Assembly (NCBI GenBank): GCA_948146395.1
Contig: OX411555.1
Coordinates: forward strand, 38,355,565-38,419,564
Length of the DNA stretch: 64,000 nucleotides
Origin: Fragum whitleyi
Lineage: Eukaryota; Mollusca; Bivalvia; Cardiida; Cardiidae
Direction: 5' to 3'
Position numbers and translations under genes: made by a program. Positions 11,201-26,200 of this stretch are shown here, piece by piece. The notes under the pieces are model-generated. The model ran no database searches and was not told the origin of the DNA. It saw only the letters and a program-made list of their open reading frames with translations. Every line of letters starts with the position of its first letter. The stretch's first letter is position 1.

Positions 11201-14200
11201 AATTTCTAAATTTTGCTAAACATGTTCTAAACTTTTTTACTTCAACGATTGTTACAAATACAAATAATGGCTGAAAATTTTGTCTATGTGCAGTTACATT
11301 ACCAGCTAAACAACTCTTATGAATAAATAAAATTTCTATTCATATCATTTCCATTCTAGTAGCATGTGTATGTTCGTTCCTTCATTTCGCCCAATTTTCT
11401 GTAAGCAGAGCCTGATAAGTGACGTCATCATGAATGTTGCATAGCAATAACATTCCTAATGACACATATTAAGAAAATCTGTCCTAAAATTTCATGTTTA
11501 GTCTCATTTTTGCAATAAAAGAGATGGAATAATCATTTGTTTTTCAAGGAAGATTGATTGATATTTCATTTCATGAACATCAAAAGTGGATGAGCCACAA
11601 GTGAAAATATAGCTTTTGCTGTTCACTCGATGAAGTATTAATCAATCTAACAATGAAACAAAGAATAATCCTCTTTATAATATGACCTACATTGCAGGAG
11701 TGAAATGACCCTGTTGAATATTTTTGATATTACATGGGTGTTATTAAACTAGTGGAATAACTTCACAGATGAGCTCAGAGCAAATAGCAACGCTATTTTG
11801 TAACCATGAAAATGATATCATAATGTTTACGCAGTGACTTCAGTTTCAATTGTTGTTATAAGTTTCCCGGAAAATTAAAATAATGAATATCAAGAATTTT
11901 GACATTTTTTTGCAAAAATTTGGGTCATATTATAAATAGAACATAAAATTTGTGCTCATGAAATACATAGTTTATTAAACTCTTCATCTTTAACAGATAA
12001 AAACTTGACACAGCCTCATTTTTATCTGTTTATAGATGACTTGCTTAATAAATGCGGTATTCAATGACCACTCATTCAATATCCATATCAATATATATTC
12101 TACTATCATTGTAGTTTGCCTTAGTGAATGCTGTGAGTGGATCTCTTATTTGTCAACCAAACTTCAGCCTCAGTACGGACAACACTAGAATCGCTCTGGT
12201 TACCATGGCTAACAAGGTCATTTGTTTTGATCCAGAGTTCATTCTGAAGGTAAGTATTAAATTGTATTTTTCTATTTCAATATCTACCACTTTAGCCTAT
12301 CAGTACTAGAAAATAAGAAATTAAAGTGATATTTTCCTTTCTCCGGTAGAATTTTGTGTGAATTGATTTACATTGCCAGAGGGTGACACTGCCATTTGTG
12401 GATCTTAAGTATGGGAATAACTTCTGCTTCTTAAACCTTTTATAATCACAAATTTTGTCTAAGTCACCATGGAACTTTCAATCGGCAGATCCCTGGCCTT
12501 GCCCCTGTTCCTTTACCTCTGTCATAAGACATCTCTCCAATTTATAAACATCATTTTGTCTGCAAAAATGGTAATAGATTTGATAACTAAAATGAAAAGT
12601 TGGCAAACTAAGCATGGTAACTACAAGTTCTTGTGGCAATGTTTTTAATTGCCCATTAATGAAAATATTTTAACCCTTGTCATGCTGAATAAAAAAAACT
12701 TGGCTAAATTATGTACAAATCAAAGTGCTGAAAGCTCTGTATTTCGTTATTGTGAATCAGCATTTGATTTTGAAAAAAATAATTTCTGAAACTTATCTGG
12801 TTTAAAAAGGAAAGTCAGGTTGTATGGATTAAGATCAGACTTCACATATGTGCAGGCTGATGTTTGTCCATACCTCCTGCCAAAGCAGGAATATTCTGGG
12901 ATCAGCATGAGAAGGGTTAAAAAAATGGTAGAAATATGATGGAGGTTGACACCTCAAATTGTTTTTTGCCTTTAATTCTGATGATACAACATATCAATGG
13001 GTTAGTGCAACACTTTTATAAGTGCCTATTATTATATAGACACTTACAACAGTGTCATGCTGACCCATCAATATCATGTATGGATGAATTTTAGGTTTCA
13101 TTTACGATTCATACATGTTTGATAATCAATTTCTACCTTTAGTTGGCCTTGTATACAAGAAAAGAGCTGAACATCAGAACTACTGGAAACTTCCTACTTG
13201 CGCTAGCATCCCATATTCCTGCATGTAGGCCATATTTGAAGAAATATTACAGTGCTTCTATAGGACTGCCCTCTGATTGGATAGAAGTTGCGGAAATATA
13301 CCAGGTATTTAGATACTAAAGTAAATTTTTTTAGCCATTTTATTTTTTTTATTTTGCTAAATATTAGCAACTTATTGAAGATGTGAATATTTAATAAAGA
13401 ATATCGCTGAATTAAAGTATATTAAAGATATATAACTAAAGATCAAATGTAACTCTCTCTAAAATATAAACTCTTAAAAAGTCTAATTAGCTCTTCTTTA
13501 TGTGAAAATAAAACATGATTGGGAACCTGTGGCAATGCTACAAAACAGATCTCAGGAATAATATTGGGTGCAAACATGAATGGACATTCTTCCCCATGTG
13601 AGTTTATATGATGTCAGAAACATCAAGATAACATTGAGAAAAAAGAGGGGTGGGGGAATTCCCATGCCTGACTGGTCCATTATGGGCTTTTCTAATTGCG
13701 GGAGAGTACATTTTTCTAGGCCACTTGTCTGTGGATAAGTAAATACCAGAGCAAATCTGGATACACTACTAAAAAGATCTAGGAGAAAAGTCATCCTTTT
13801 GTTTGTACCAAAGGGAAGAAAACATTGTCTTTAATTAAGAAAATGCTGGGTAACAGCATTTTCTTCATTAAAAAACAATATTTTCTAAATGTTTTTCTGC
13901 CTACTTTTTCGTGGACAAGTTCATTTTGATCCTGGATAAGTAAGAAACAAGCTTTTACTAGTCCAGGGATGAGTGGAAAAACTCTTTATTTCCAAACCCC
14001 TGATGAAATATTGAAACTAAGCATATTTAAAGTTTGATAACAAAACACATTGTTTTACTGCATTTTGTCATAAAAATATATTATTGGCATAAGATCTCCA
14101 TAGATGATCGGAAAGAAATTTATTATTCTTTAAGTGTTTTGGCTAAAGAACCACCAGATGCTGAATAATTTTAAAAGTAACACAAAATAACTACACTTAT

Positions 14201-17200
14201 ATCCCTGCTATGAGGTACTTTCCAGTTTATGGAAATGTTCTATAGTTGTTCCAATTGAATTAACTAATATGAAAATTATATGACTTACAGTATCTTTAAA
14301 TAGTGCCACTTTTAAATATAATACTTTGCAACTTTAAAATATAAAAATAATATTAAACTGCAGTTACCATGTTAAAGAGAAAAATCAAGAACAATGTTTA
14401 AGACATTTTGGCCAAAGGTTATGAAACTTTTCTCATTCTCAATTCAAAATTTTCTCAAATTTCAATTTGGGATTAAAGCTGTAATTTTGTTTAACTACTC
14501 ACTTTATAACAACTTATTAATATTATCTTTTATTTTCATACATTTATTTTAATTTTAAATTTGAGAAAATTCTTAGTTGAGAAAAAAAAGTTTCATAGCC
14601 TCAGGCCCTGAAATGAGAGGGCATTAATCATTTGTGATGATAGAACCAAAATATAAATTTCACATTCTTTCTAGGATATATTGAATATATTTGAATAATT
14701 TAATACAAGGTTGTTCATTTCATGTAAAGCCTACCTCTACTTTACCACATAATCATGAAGTGAGTTGACAATAAGAATCATTGAACACTTTCCTGTTTTA
14801 CAAAATTTTGGACCTGTTCAAATCCAAATGTTTTGCAGACGAACATTTAAAGTGGATTTAATTTGAAAAAGTACCATTCTGTAGGGTAGAAAATAGTGTT
14901 TTCTCAATTATAAATTCACAAGCACGTAAAAAGCAGGGATTAAACAGCAAAGGGTTTACTCACTTCATATTCACAAAACATAAACTTACACACAAAGGGA
15001 AAAAGATAAGCAAACATTTTCACATGGCTATTATTTTCCTGCAATTCCATGAACTTCTTCCAATATTTGGTAGAGTCTTTACAGTTGCCTTGAATTATGA
15101 TTTGGTTTAAATACTCAACAGATTTCATGTGATATTTCAGGCATTTCCGGATAAAACTTTGGATCTTGGGTCCCTTCCATCTGCCCTCAGAAGAGCCATG
15201 GTTGCTAAGTTCCCAGATTTTGACAAGTATCAGTTAGGTAAGATAGGGTCATCGTTTGAAAACAACACTAGGCCTGCACATAGAGCAAAAAAAAAGGGGG
15301 GGGTAATTCAAACTGCACAAACTGTATGTTATGAAATAAATAAATATATTATAACAATAAGACCATCAAAATAAGTATCTAAAACAAAGGTTTTTGTTCA
15401 CCATGAAAAAAATTTGGACTGGTGTTGTCACCTTTTTATCTTTACTCAAACTTATGTGCATCATTTTAGTGACCAAATTGTTGTTGCTACAGCTTTATTC
15501 AAGTTGTAGTTAGGACATTTTGGTTGACCATTTTCTGATGTGTTTGAAATGTCATTTTGTGAATCAGTTTTGGTTGAAAAGAGCATGTTTCAAGTTAGTG
15601 CCACACTTTTTTGTATTGGTATGTACATATCATTTTTAGCTCGACTATTCATAGAATAAGGGGGCTATTCCGGTTACCCGGACATCGTCAACGTAATGCT
15701 TTGGTTACGTTTTTACGTGCAAATGCTGTATATCTCTGTTTCTACTAAAGCTATTGCTTTGAGACTTTGCACATGCTTCTGTGACCATAATATCAGCCTC
15801 TAGACAAAGATTCATTTCTCTGATATTGATTTAGTGGAATTTTAACCCTTTTCGGACTTAAAAATCTTGGTTATGTTTTTACATGCAAATGTTGTTTATC
15901 TGTAATATTGCTGTTTCTGCCAAAGCTATTGCTTGGAAACTTGACATATGTTTCTGTGACCATTATATCAGCATCTAGACAAAGATTCCTACTCTGATAT
16001 TGCATATAGTGGAATTTTAATCCTTTTTGGACTAAAAAATTCGTTTTATGGCAAAAGTTGTATATCTGTAAAATCTCTATTTCTACCCTAGCTATTGCTT
16101 GGAACATTTGCACATGCTTCTAAGACTATAATTTCAGTCTCTAGACAAAGGTTCAATACTCTGATATTGAATTTAATGGTATTTTAACCCTTTTTGGACT
16201 TAGAAATTCCTGGTTAAGTTTTTATGTGCAAATGTTGTATATCAGTTATAGTTCTATTACTACCAAAGTTTGGAAACTTTGCACATGCTTCTGTGACTAT
16301 GATATCAGCTTCTTGACAAAGATTCATTACTCTGATTTGAATTAAGTGGAATTTTAACTTTTTTCGGACTTAGAAATTCCTGGTTAAGTTTTTACTTGTA
16401 AATGTTGTATATAGTATACAGTCATAATTCTATTTCTACTTAAGCTTATGCTTGGAAACTTGCACATGCTTCTGTTACTATGATATCAGCTTCTTGACAA
16501 AGATTCATTACTCTGATTTGATTTTAGTGGAATTTTAACAGTTTTCGAACTAAGCAATTCTGGGTTAATTTTTCAGTGCAAATTTTGTATATCAGTTATA
16601 TCTCTATTTTTCTTAAGCTATTGCTTGGAAACTTTGCACATGCTCCTCTGAGCATAAAGTCAGCCTCTAGACAAAAATTCTGTTCTCTGATACTGATTTT
16701 AGTGGAACTTTAGCCCTTTTTGGACTTGGAAATCTTGGTTATGTTTTTATGTGCAGCTGTTCTATATTAGTTGTATCTGTTTCTACTTAAGCTATTGCTT
16801 TGAAACTTTGCACATGCTTCAGTGACCATTATATCAGCCCTTAGACAAAGATTATTTTCTCTTGACTTTTATTAAATTGAATATCCAATGTCGATATTGA
16901 TTTGCTGTTACTATCCAGCACTAGGAATAGTCGAGCTTCGCTGGCCTCCGACAGCTCTTGTTAGTTATGGAAACAGTGTGAGAAGGAGAAAATGAAAAGT
17001 ACAGGCAGTAGAATACACAGAAGATAATCATTGGCTTCAGTTTAAGATCAATATGTATTTCAATGAGTGAACAACAAAAGCTATATTTTCATGAGTGGCG
17101 GAGCCATGAGAGAAAATAAAGCTTTTGTTGATCACAAAATGAAATGTTAATCGATCTTACTGGAAAAAACAAACAATTATTCCGGAGGTACAGATAAGAG

Positions 17201-20200
17201 GGGGTAACTCCAATCTAAATCTTTATTATAATGAAACCTTATGATGTGGGTACTCATTTGAATTATCTCATCGAGACAATTCCAATGAGTACCCACAAGA
17301 TAGGGTTCAACCCTTTCCTGTTTTACAAAATTTTGGACCGGTCCAAATTCAAAGGTTTTGCAGACGAAATTTTAAATTGGATTTAACTTGAAAAATAACC
17401 ATTAAGTAGGGTATAAAATAGTGTGGGAATAGAAGAAATTGCTTGTCAGAAGCAATTTCTTCTTTTTTCACAATGTTTTTTTAATCATAAAATCACAGGC
17501 ATGTAAAAAGCAGGGATTAAACAGCAAAGGGTTAAGCAAGGACTAGTGAAATATTTGAATTTGAAATCCAAAATACCCCCTCTGTATTCTATATCTTAAT
17601 TGCAAAAATGAGACAAAATGTGAAAATTTTAAGATATTTCTTTCATAAAACCTATCATTATGCAATTGAATGCTATGCAACATTCATGATGATCACTCAT
17701 TAGGCGGTTAAGTTATCAAATGATAATCTACAGTTATTTCTTGATTATCCACAAAAAGCATTAAAAAGACTGATAAAAATTTTCAAATTTGGCTTTGTAC
17801 TTCTAGACTTATGTTATGTCTGCAATCTATATAATTTGATTCATAAATTGAATTCTTTCATGGATTATACATTCTCTGCATTTGATAATTTTGTTTAAGA
17901 TAATTTCATCAATTTTTGTGCATTCTGACTGAAAGATTGGTTTTGTTTCTCAATTTAAAAACTTCTTCAGCTATTTTGTAGGCTTTTGCAAAGAAATATT
18001 ATCCATTATTAACAAGTTTTTACACTGTTTTGCCCAATGAAATTATAAGATATGAAGAGATTATTTATTAATTTCATTGGGTATAAAACTAAAAGACAAA
18101 TCTCACTGTATGTATTAGGGACACATATTCATACAGTGTGATAAAGTATTTAGTTTCATAAACCTGTATTATGTTAACAAAAAATCTCTAACAAAAAAAT
18201 CTATTCATCTCTTATTTGCAAAACTTTTGATGAATTGTCATTATTTTGATTTTCAAAATTTACTGGGCTTGCTGATAGTGTATGAAAGAAACAAGTAGAC
18301 TTTATGGAAGAGTCACTAAACTTTAACTAAAGAATATATTGCATGTCTATTTTTACAGCCAAGTATAATAAAGACAGCTCCAAAAAGAAGAAAAACAAAA
18401 AGGCCAAACAGGAGGAGACAACCTTAGCTGGGCGTGGACGTGGTAGAGGAAGAGGAGGATTTAGGGGCGTGGCTAGAAGAGGAATGGCCAGTGTACAGGT
18501 TGTAAGAGGTAGAGGTGGGCGTGGCCAACCTGCTGTGAGAGGAAGGGGCGGAGCTAGAGTAGGAATTATGGATGTAGATCCTTCTAGTTCTGAGGATTCA
18601 GATGAGGATACTGGAGATGAAATGGAGAGAGATAGACTGGTAATAATAGTCTTTATTATATACCAACAAATATATATCAGCAAGTATATATGCTAACATA
18701 TATGTGACCCGTCATGCTAAAGGGACCATCTTGGAACTAAAAATAGATATATGAAGAAGAGATAGATTCTAGTACAGGTCAACCATGTGTTGCGATTCAG
18801 ATATTCTTTCACAGGAGGTAGATTGATCCATCTAGATTCAGAAATTTATTAAATTGCGATAGGTTTCTACCCTAGTCAGCCTGTGCTTTCGGCGCAGTCT
18901 GACTAAGGTAAACACATTTTGCACTATCCAGATGGTCCCTTTTTGCATGATTATAAATCAGATAAATAAGGAAAGAAATAGAGGATAATTGCTTGTTTCA
19001 GTGTAAGATCAATATTTCATTGACAGAAAAACTAAAGCTGTACTTTCATAAATGGCACAACAAAGAGTGAAAATATAGTTTTGTTTTCATGAAATGAAAA
19101 ACAACATTTATTCTATTTTTTTTAATGCAAAAATTAGACAAAATTTGGAAAATTTGAGGACAAATTTTCTTTTAGTTCCTCAATTTGCACTTGATTACTA
19201 TTCAACGTGAATGAAGTCAGGGAGAAATGAAGGGAAGAGTGGTATAACCTTTTGATAATTTCACTGGTTATTTGGTGAGTTGATCAAATGATAAGTTATT
19301 GTTAATTCTCGTTAAAGAAATCTTGTCATACATAAATATTGTACAGGAACAAAATCATACAATTAAGGAAAGAAATGTATATTCAACATTGTCAAATACA
19401 ATTTTGGTAATAATGTAGGGTTGAATGACATCATTCCTTACCTAAAGTCTGACCATGTGATTTATTCTCATTGTGTAGGAACGTTTTATAAGTTGTCTGC
19501 ACAAATATGAGATTCACAGTTGCTGTTTTGAGTTGAATATTGTGATATGAACAATTACGCAATAGGACAATACTTAGGTTAGGTGCACTGATTATTGTTT
19601 TGTTTCCATACAGCATGCACAAATTTATATATTCCAGTTCAGAGAGAAGGCTCTACACAAAGTCAGTTTTGGGGAGGATGAGTCTCCCGAAGAGCTGGCC
19701 AAAATGACCTTCACCTTGAAACAGCTGATTAGAAAACTCCATATTAGAGAGCCTGTGGAACATGTCATGTGCTTACTGGGCAAAAAGTAAGAGAAATTAT
19801 AGGGAAATAAGTTCATTGAATTTGAAACCAATTAACTGTTGAATTTTGTAATTTCATGAGATTGAACCCTTATTTTGGTATAACTTTGCATTACTTATTT
19901 TTTTTAGATCTAAATGATGTCATGAATTTGTTTTGTATGTCTATAAAAAAAAGTTTGCACTTCATTGACTTCATTTGCGGTAAACCTCTTGACCATACAA
20001 TTTTGACTTTTTTTCAAATGTCATCCGAATTATATCCAAGGAAACCTTTGGTATTGAATAAAAGAAAAAAAACAACACACACACAAAAATAGCGCAACAT
20101 ATTGATGTGCTGAAACAATTTATTTTTTTTAACTTGCAGATATCCAATGAACCTAGATGAGTTCTACAGATGTCGATTACCCGGAACATTTGAGGAAGAG

Positions 20201-23200
20201 AGGGCTGGTAAACGAATGAAATTACCCGTACCTGAAACCTGGGAAACACAGGTCTCCCTGAAAGGGAATAAGGCATCCACCTGGGAGGAGCTCATTGGTA
20301 ATGTTTGGCCAGTTTATTATCCCATTTCGATATAATCAGGCTATCAAGAAAGGCAAAACTTTGAGATATCATTTTGGAAAATGGATGAATTGCTTGTAAA
20401 ATCATATTCATATTCTACAATATAAAGAATGTAAGAGATTTATAAGATTTTAAGGACTTGAAATTGTCATAGACAAGAACTTTGAATTTTGGCCAGTCTG
20501 CAATAATGTCTAGTAATGAATTTATCGTCGGTGTTCTGCTAAAACCTCGTAACTACAGCTTTAAACAAGCTGTAGTTATGATATTTTAGCAGAATGCCGA
20601 CGTTATGTATTATATACAAAGGCAAACATTTTATTGTACTCCTCTCATGAAATCATGCTGAGCTCTGCTTTCTATGATTATATTGGAGCTGTTAAATTAG
20701 ATGTAGTTAGATAAGTGAATGACTTAAATTGATCACTTATGGAATGAGTCAAATTTAGTCTCCTTTTGATAAACACACCAAACATATCTTCTGAAGTTAT
20801 TTTGGGCTTTTGTATATAAAATTTGATTTCTTTTTGTTCCATAATTAACAAATGATAACTATGATTACAGATCACAAGAAATTACCATTTATGGCTATGT
20901 TGAGAAACTTGAGGAATCTAATTAAGGCTGGTGTGTCTAACAAACATCATAACTGGGTCATCCATAAGCTGACTGATGAGGTAATATTTTCTTTCTCTTC
21001 CGAAATCCTTTTGGGGTGATGTAGATTATGTGAAAACAGATGACAAGTAAAAGCTAGGGCAAATCTTGGAGTGGAACTTAATAGAATTTAGAGATTGATA
21101 AGCCTAATGTTTATCAAAGGGTATTGTTGTTTGACTAGAAGTTGGTGTGACAGACTACAACCTTGGTCATGAGACTTGGCCATTCGGACCACCACTTGGC
21201 CAATTTCACAATCAACCTCGGATGTACATAGAGGGACTATTTTCAAAAATTACGGGAAACCCTTGGAAAAACTCGATGACGTCAGTTAAAATTGGCGTTT
21301 GCCCTCGAAACTTTGTGTGAAAACATTCGACGTCGTCAACGCTACTCGTTTAAGTCACTGACATGAAACCATCGTATCATACTATAAATATCTTTTGATT
21401 CTTAAACAACGGCTGAAAAATCTTAATTTTTGAGAATGAATGTTATTCTCAAAAATTAAGAGTTTTCAGCCGTTATTTTCTGAAACAGATATAAATCTAC
21501 AGTGCTAGTTTTTCTCACACTGTTTCCGCCCAACAAAATGCACAATTTTGTTACATACCCATCCGCCTTACATACATCCGAGGTCTGTTGTAGTTTACGG
21601 AAATGGCCTAGTGATGTTCCGAATGGAAACTTGGCATGTGTATAACATCCACAAGAGGTTTCCAGACTATCAAGGGGGTTAACTCTGATAGCATTTTTGT
21701 AACAGTTATGCTCCTTCTTTGACTTTCATGACCAAGGTTGTTGTCTATCACATCAACATCTAGTCCAACAACAATACCAACACAAACAACTCCAAGGCAA
21801 TGATAATACATTGGGTTTTCTCTAACACAGCCAAGCTAAAGAATTTATGAATCTTTGAATTAATTTTATGCTGTTTTGAAATATCTTTCATATACAATAA
21901 ACGCTGCTAATAAGAATCAATATTATTTTCCCAATTATTGTTGTAATCACCATGACAAGGGTGCAGTGATCTGGGACAATCTGGCATAAAAATTGTACAT
22001 GTCACATAAAATCTTTGCAAGATGTGACTTTTGTTCCAAGTAAATAACACCCTTTGACTTAGAATTTTTTACTTGATGCGGCACCTGCAGCTGAGCCTTG
22101 TACCTGTTGGCAGTGCTCTTGTTTTCTTTTTCTTTAACCCTTTCCTGTTTTACAAAATTTTAGACCTGTCCAAATTCAAAGGTTTTGCAGACGAAAATTT
22201 AAAGTGGATTTAATTTGAACAATAACCATTCAGTAGGGTAGAAAATAGTGAGGAAAAAGAAGAAATTGCTTGTCAGAAGCAATTTCTTCTTTTTTCAAAA
22301 TATTTTCTTAATCATAAAATCACAGGCATGTAAAAAGCAGGGATTAAACAACAAAGGGTTAAATCTGTGAAATATAATATATGGTACCAAATTTTGTTTA
22401 TACATGTGAACAGAACTTATGCATATTTGTTTATTCCAGAGGTCTGTGATATTCAGTAAGCAGTTCCCATTCAGGTTTTTCTCTGCGTATGAAGTTCTAA
22501 ACGAGTTGGAAAAAGACTATCAAAAAATTCGTGAGTATTGGATTTGTTGTTTTTAGTACATTTTTATTATGCATTGATTATAGAGAATGTGATCTTCGCA
22601 TATTGCTTTCAGACCTATCAATTTGTACTTCCTCTTTTGTATGTTGTAAGTCACCATGGAATTAAGATTGAAGAGTTAAAGGGTCATTTTAATTTTTGAA
22701 TCTTGTTACCTTATGGTTTATAGCTGTCGTTATGACTTATTGGAATTAAACCAACAATATTTATTTTCTTCGTCAACCAAATTAGCTCTGAAATAAAGCA
22801 TTTGATTACAAGACTGTAGTTTATTTTACTACTTGAAGATTATTCTTGATCAAGCTGATTAAAAACTTTCATGGTAATGAGTTCAAATCAAAGGGCCAAA
22901 GGCACTAGAAGGCTGGATGACTATAGGTCAATATTCATTTGAAGAGATGAAGAGAGTATTTATTTCATGGAGATATGAATAAAATGGATGTAATTAATTG
23001 AAGCAAAAACAAGATTTGCAGATTAAGATTTGACAGCATATGTATTTTGAGAGCACATTAAGTACAATCATTCTTGCTTTAGCAACCACATCTTTAAAGC
23101 TACCATTTCTATCAAGTGACCATTTTCAAATTCCCCTTATTTAAATCAAAATATCTGAAAAAGTAGATACTTGTATTGTAGGTATACTGGTATACTGGTA

Positions 23201-26200
23201 GGTACTGGTATAAAAGTAATTTTGAATTATCCAATGTTGTTAAAACTCACTAGAATTGTCTCAATGAGACGATTCTAGTGAGTTTTAAAAAGCATTGGAT
23301 TATTGAGAATTTTGCAATATTCAATAAAAATTATGATTCTAATTTGTTAAGAAAACTTGTAATTAAGCTGCCATTTTCTTTAAGGACGGCCTTTTGGTGG
23401 TCCCGTTCCTAGTCCCCTAATATAAGCTTTACTGTAACAAGATTTATTTCTGTGTTATTCAGAGGAAGCTATAATTCAAGCTGCTGTTGATGCAGAGAAT
23501 GCCAAATCTGGTGCTGGTCGAGGTCAACTGGCTCCAAAAGAAAAAAAGGTCAAACTTACCAGTGAGAATTGGTGGATTGAAAAGAGGAAGAAAAAAATGG
23601 ATGCTAAGAAGAAAAACCAGTGAGTACATTCAATTGCAATTGAATTTCTTATTTGAAAACACATGTCTTTTGATAAATCTTTGCTGTTTAACCCCTGCTT
23701 TTCACGTGCCTGTGATTTTATGATTGAGAAACCATTGTGAAAAAAGAAGAAATTGCTTCTGACAAGCAATTTCTTCTTTTTCCACACTATTTTCGACCCT
23801 ACAGAATGTTTTTTTTTCTTTTTTCAAATTAAATCCACTTTAAGTTTTTGTCTGCAAAACCTTTGAATTTGGACAGGTCCAAAATTTTGTAAAACAGGAA
23901 AGAGTTGATTATGTCTTGGTGCCTCCACATTGATAGATCGTAATGATATGTTTTTGACCAAACCATTTGCCTGTTAGTCTGTTTTTTCCCCAAAAACTAA
24001 CTTTGTCCATAACTTTTGATTGGTAAAGGATAGATCCTTCATATTTCATATGAGGGTTTCCTGTGACAAGACCTTTCTGTTGGTGCCACTTTCAAGGGCT
24101 TCTGTCAAATTAAAGGCCATTTATCAAGGTCAAGTATTTTGAAAAAAATATGAAAAATGGCAGTGTCAAGAGCATTTGTGTTTAACAAACACATAGAAAG
24201 TTTTTATTGTCAATTTTCAAGCACAGATTTCTTTTTAATTTTGAAATCAGTGAAATTACAAATAAAGTTTTACAAATTTCAGTTTCATTTAAAGTACTAA
24301 ATATCATATGAAGATGCCTATTTTTTTAAACACAACACATCTTATTTCCAGAGAAACACCATTTGACATGAACCTTATAAACAGATACAGAAAGGCTCTA
24401 GACACAGCTGTTAAGATAGCAACTGTATATAATGTCCAACCAATCAGAGGAAGGACCATCATTCTGTGTGACGTGGGAGAAAATATGGCAGTTCCTTGTA
24501 CTGCTGCCAGAGGCTTAGGAAAACCCAAAACAGTAAGTGTATTGATTGTATAATAAAACAGGGATCTTTCAGAACTCCAATATAAAAGAGATGTACCTGT
24601 CTCATTATGTATTCCTACTTCACACAAACTATTTATTTTCCTTTAGCTTCAAAAGACTGTAAAGATTTAGATGACACACTGACATGCATTCTGATCTTAG
24701 CCTACACTTTTGGGTTTCTACCTAAATTTGGTTGGAAAAACTTGTGCACAATAGTTGAAATATCCTCGAAAATGGCAATTTGTTTGAAATAAAAATTTAA
24801 AATTAGCAGAATAAGTATCTAAATTTAAGTAATTACCTTATTTCCTCTAATAATAGCACCCTCAATAATAGTAGCTCCCTGGCTGCCCTACACTTTAAAC
24901 TCGGAATTTTATTTCATTTGATTGAAATTTTCAAAATTTTATGAATTTTGTCAGACTTCTTCTCTAATTTAAGATTAATTCACTCTAAACAATCATTGAC
25001 ATTATTTTTTAGAAGAAATCAACCTCAAATTAAAGTGAAAAATCCACCAAAGACACCAATTTAATGGATTTTTTTCATCAGAAAATTATTCCTGAAAGAC
25101 TCCCTGTCCATGTTTTGTATAGCTTCAGCAAGAATTAATCAGGAGAAATATTGTATGCATGATATCTGGTTCTAATGTGATGTTGTTTCTATTTTTAGAT
25201 GCAGGAAGTGAGTGTGTTGCTGGGACTGATGTGTAAATATTCGTGTGAAGACTGTGTAATGGTTATATTTGATAGATTCTGCTCCAAGTACTGTACTGTA
25301 GAATTAAACAAGGGAACCATTCTAGAAAATATGTCTGTTGTTCTTGACAAACAAATGATGGATGTAAGTAGTCCTAAATTATGAGTTTTTGATCCAAGAG
25401 GCACAGATAAGAGGGGGTATGGTATTTCCTCAAATAGCACCCTCCCTAATAGTAGCACCCCTACATCTTTTACTTTCTTCAAATGCCTAAATTTTGGAAA
25501 CTTTTTGATTTTTCTTCTCTAATTCTAAATTTAAGGGAAAAGGACCGTAAAGACATCAATTTTAAATCAGAAAATGCATTCTAAATAAAGGCTCCTTGAT
25601 CATGCTATGTATAGGTCCTGGGAGTGTTCATTAGGAGAAATATGGTAAAACCATACTTAAATCTGTATTTCTAATTGAAACCCTATCTTTTGGGTATTCA
25701 TTTGAATTGTCTTGATAAGACTATTCCATTGAATACCCATAACATAGAGTTTGTGTAAGTTTAGGTGAGATAATTTATTTTGAAATCCAAAATACCACCT
25801 CTATCTGTAGCTCTGCATCCTCCACAGCAGCACTCATCCTTTTCAACCCTTTGTCTTCCAACAATTCCCTGATAATTGTAGTTCGATCCCCGATGGTGGC
25901 ACTCGTTCTTTCTGACTATTTGTCTCTCACCACTGGGTTGATAATTGTTGTGAGATAGTAGCTGGAGGATAGGAAAGGATGTGATGGTTGTACTGGTGAG
26001 AAAATACCAGGAATCCATTGTTAGGAGCTCCAGCCGCGATATAACTAAAACTCCATTCAAACAATCAATGATAATTGTAGACCTATGCTGAATAGCTGCT
26101 GTAGGGTAGGAAAGGATTTAATGGTATAATTGGTGTGAACATTTACCAGGAATTCATTGTTGGTGCTTCAGACACTGCAACATGTGCAGGCTGATCTTTA

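Noticed and set aside
13640..14010. A further transposon family shared with 27535-27640
   Set aside because: Only short shared words were found and no ends could be defined, so it is mentioned but not called.
18327..18683. Minus-strand ORF of 118 codons opposite exon 8
   Set aside because: It is the complement of the RGG-coding tract; its Pro/Leu/Ser richness comes from that repeat.
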